DNA from: Hedera helix
Lineage: Eukaryota > Streptophyta > Magnoliopsida > Apiales > Araliaceae
DNA: 64,000 bases
Direction: 5' to 3'
Assembly: GCA_947179155.2 (NCBI GenBank)
Contig: OX359275.1
Span: 761,501-825,500, forward strand
Within the stretch, counting starts at the first letter, position 1. Every line of letters begins with the position of its first letter. Under the pieces are notes generated by a model. That model saw only the letters and a program-made list of their open reading frames with translations. It ran no database searches and was not told the origin of the DNA. A program made the position numbers and the translations under genes. Of this stretch, positions 62,990 to 64,000 are shown piece by piece.

Positions 62990-63310
62990 GCCGGAACACT
63001 GTTCACATTCTGCGAAGAAGAAAAAAATTAAGGGTTTCCGCGCAATGCGCGCGCAGCCACTGTTCACCGAAAACACGGAGCCAAACGACGTCGTTTGGTG
63101 TCCGTAAAAAGTTACTCCGCGCGTACGCGCGGAAGCCGTATCCGGCATTCCAAAAACGGCGTCGTTTTTGGCCCGTTAAATCTGTAACCCGCGCCATGCG
63201 CGGTAGGAAAATTCCGGTGAAATTACCAGAATGCCCCTCCGTGTTTTTCTTGGCAGAATTACCATTCTGCCCTCGGTTCAGATTTCGACTTATTTACGGA
63301 AATGCCATTC
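62990..63310 (+). repeat. GC-rich island with perfect palindromes in LTR D
   Basis: Contains 'ccaaacgacgtcgtttgg', 'cgcgcgtacgcgcg', 'aaaacggcgtcgtttt' and 'gcgcaatgcgcgcgc' within about 150 bp. The overlapping ORFs (62986-63327 on +, 62948-63197 on -) follow these palindromes and have no known domain; I do not call them genes. Confidence 0.55.
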
Positions 63311-64000
63311 GGGTTAAATTTAATTAATTTAAATATTTAAAAACTAAATTAAAATTATAACAAAAATAATTATAATACAAAAATAATATTGGGGAGGATA
63401 TTTTTCATTAAGTTTAATATTTAAATATTTTAAATATTAATCTAGTTAGCTAAACCATGGTTAAGATTAATAAATTTATTATTTATTTATTATTTTAAAT
63501 GTTAATAATAAATAAAGATGATAAATTAGCATTTATTATTTAATGCCTATTAAATAATACTTAAAGAGAGATAAAATTTATAAATTTATTATTTATTATT
63601 TAAATATTATTAAATAATAAATAAGGATAATTAGGTAATTAATTATTATTTAATTAGCATTAAATAACGATTAATGGAAATTAAGTTATTCGAGTAATAA
63701 TTTATTATTTAATTTAAATAATAAATAAGAATGATTTGATTATTATTTAACCTTAAATAATAATTATAATTAATTAAATAATTAATTATTATTTAATTGA
63801 CATTAAATAATAATTAAAGAGGATTAAGATTAGTAAACTATTATTTAATTTTCTTAATTAAATAATAAGTAAGGTTAATTACTTGGTTAATTATTGGTTG
63901 ATTAACATTAAATTAAAGAAGGTTAAAACTAAGTTAATAATTATTTATTATTTAATTATAATTAAATAATAAGTAAGTACAATTAGTTATTATTTATTTT

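Larger units (their letters stand above)
61577..64000 (+). mobile_element. LTR of family D, right end outside the window
   Basis: Starts tgtaatgaccacgaattt, the kind of terminus seen reversed at the end of LTR A (tgtaatgtcc). It then follows the same order of parts as LTRs A and C: host-like AT-rich sequence with 'gcccaa' phrases, TATA box and leader (62300-62520), AT-rich stretch, a GC-rich island (62990-63310) and a long block of ttatttaattaa inverted repeats (63330-64000). The right terminus is not in the window, so it may be solo or the 5' LTR of a full element. Confidence 0.65.

Noticed and set aside
62948..63327. ORFs on both strands in the GC island of LTR D
   Set aside because: They overlap each other, have no recognisable domain, and follow the palindromes; open frames are expected in a GC-rich island.

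Overview
The window is nuclear DNA of a flowering plant, very probably a eudicot. The evidence is intron-containing genes of plant-specific families, a Ty3/gypsy chromovirus with an initiator tRNA-Met primer site, large AT-rich LTRs, MITE-like hairpins and an extreme load of (TA)n microsatellites. Only two host protein genes can be supported. One encodes a C-terminal SAM-domain protein (24566-25408, + strand). The other is a LAX PANICLE 2-like gene (33577-42741, - strand) whose four coding exons I could assemble from splice sites; it has a 7.27 kb last intron and a 40-codon upstream ORF overlapping its start codon.

The left third (1-21.7 kb) is nested retrotransposons. A decayed minus-strand chromovirus lies at 2317-12502: 5' LTR 8591-12502, primer-binding site, a coiled-coil ORF ahead of gag, then gag, protease, RT, RNase H, integrase and chromodomain. 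Its chromodomain is cut by a solo LTR of 'family B' (B4, 1-2316, continuing left of the window). Right of it, a degenerate LTR-like element (12503-21660) is split by another family-B solo LTR (B3, 12778-20065), which is itself split by a 4.5 kb solo LTR of 'family C' (13185-17725) with a perfect 5-bp target duplication.

The middle (21.7-51 kb) is AT-rich host sequence with the two genes. It also holds a 1.9 kb non-autonomous LTR element with target duplication (28611-30537), a terminal-inverted-repeat element (26679-27970), MITE-like hairpins inside the LAX2-like intron, and many (TA)n and (CT)n-(TA)n tracts.

The right part (51-59.4 kb) is a cluster of fold-back elements lying in (TA)n tracts, whose interiors are arrays of short palindromes. 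The largest (51891-59357) is a hairpin with arms of roughly 0.8 kb. It was split by family-B solo LTR B1, which was then split by B2 (54230-57384); target duplications and the intact opposite arm give the order of insertion. The window ends inside another large LTR (family D, from 61577). I found no rRNA gene, tRNA gene or CRISPR array. The fold-back/palindrome-array elements and the pre-gag ORF of the chromovirus are the least ordinary structures here.
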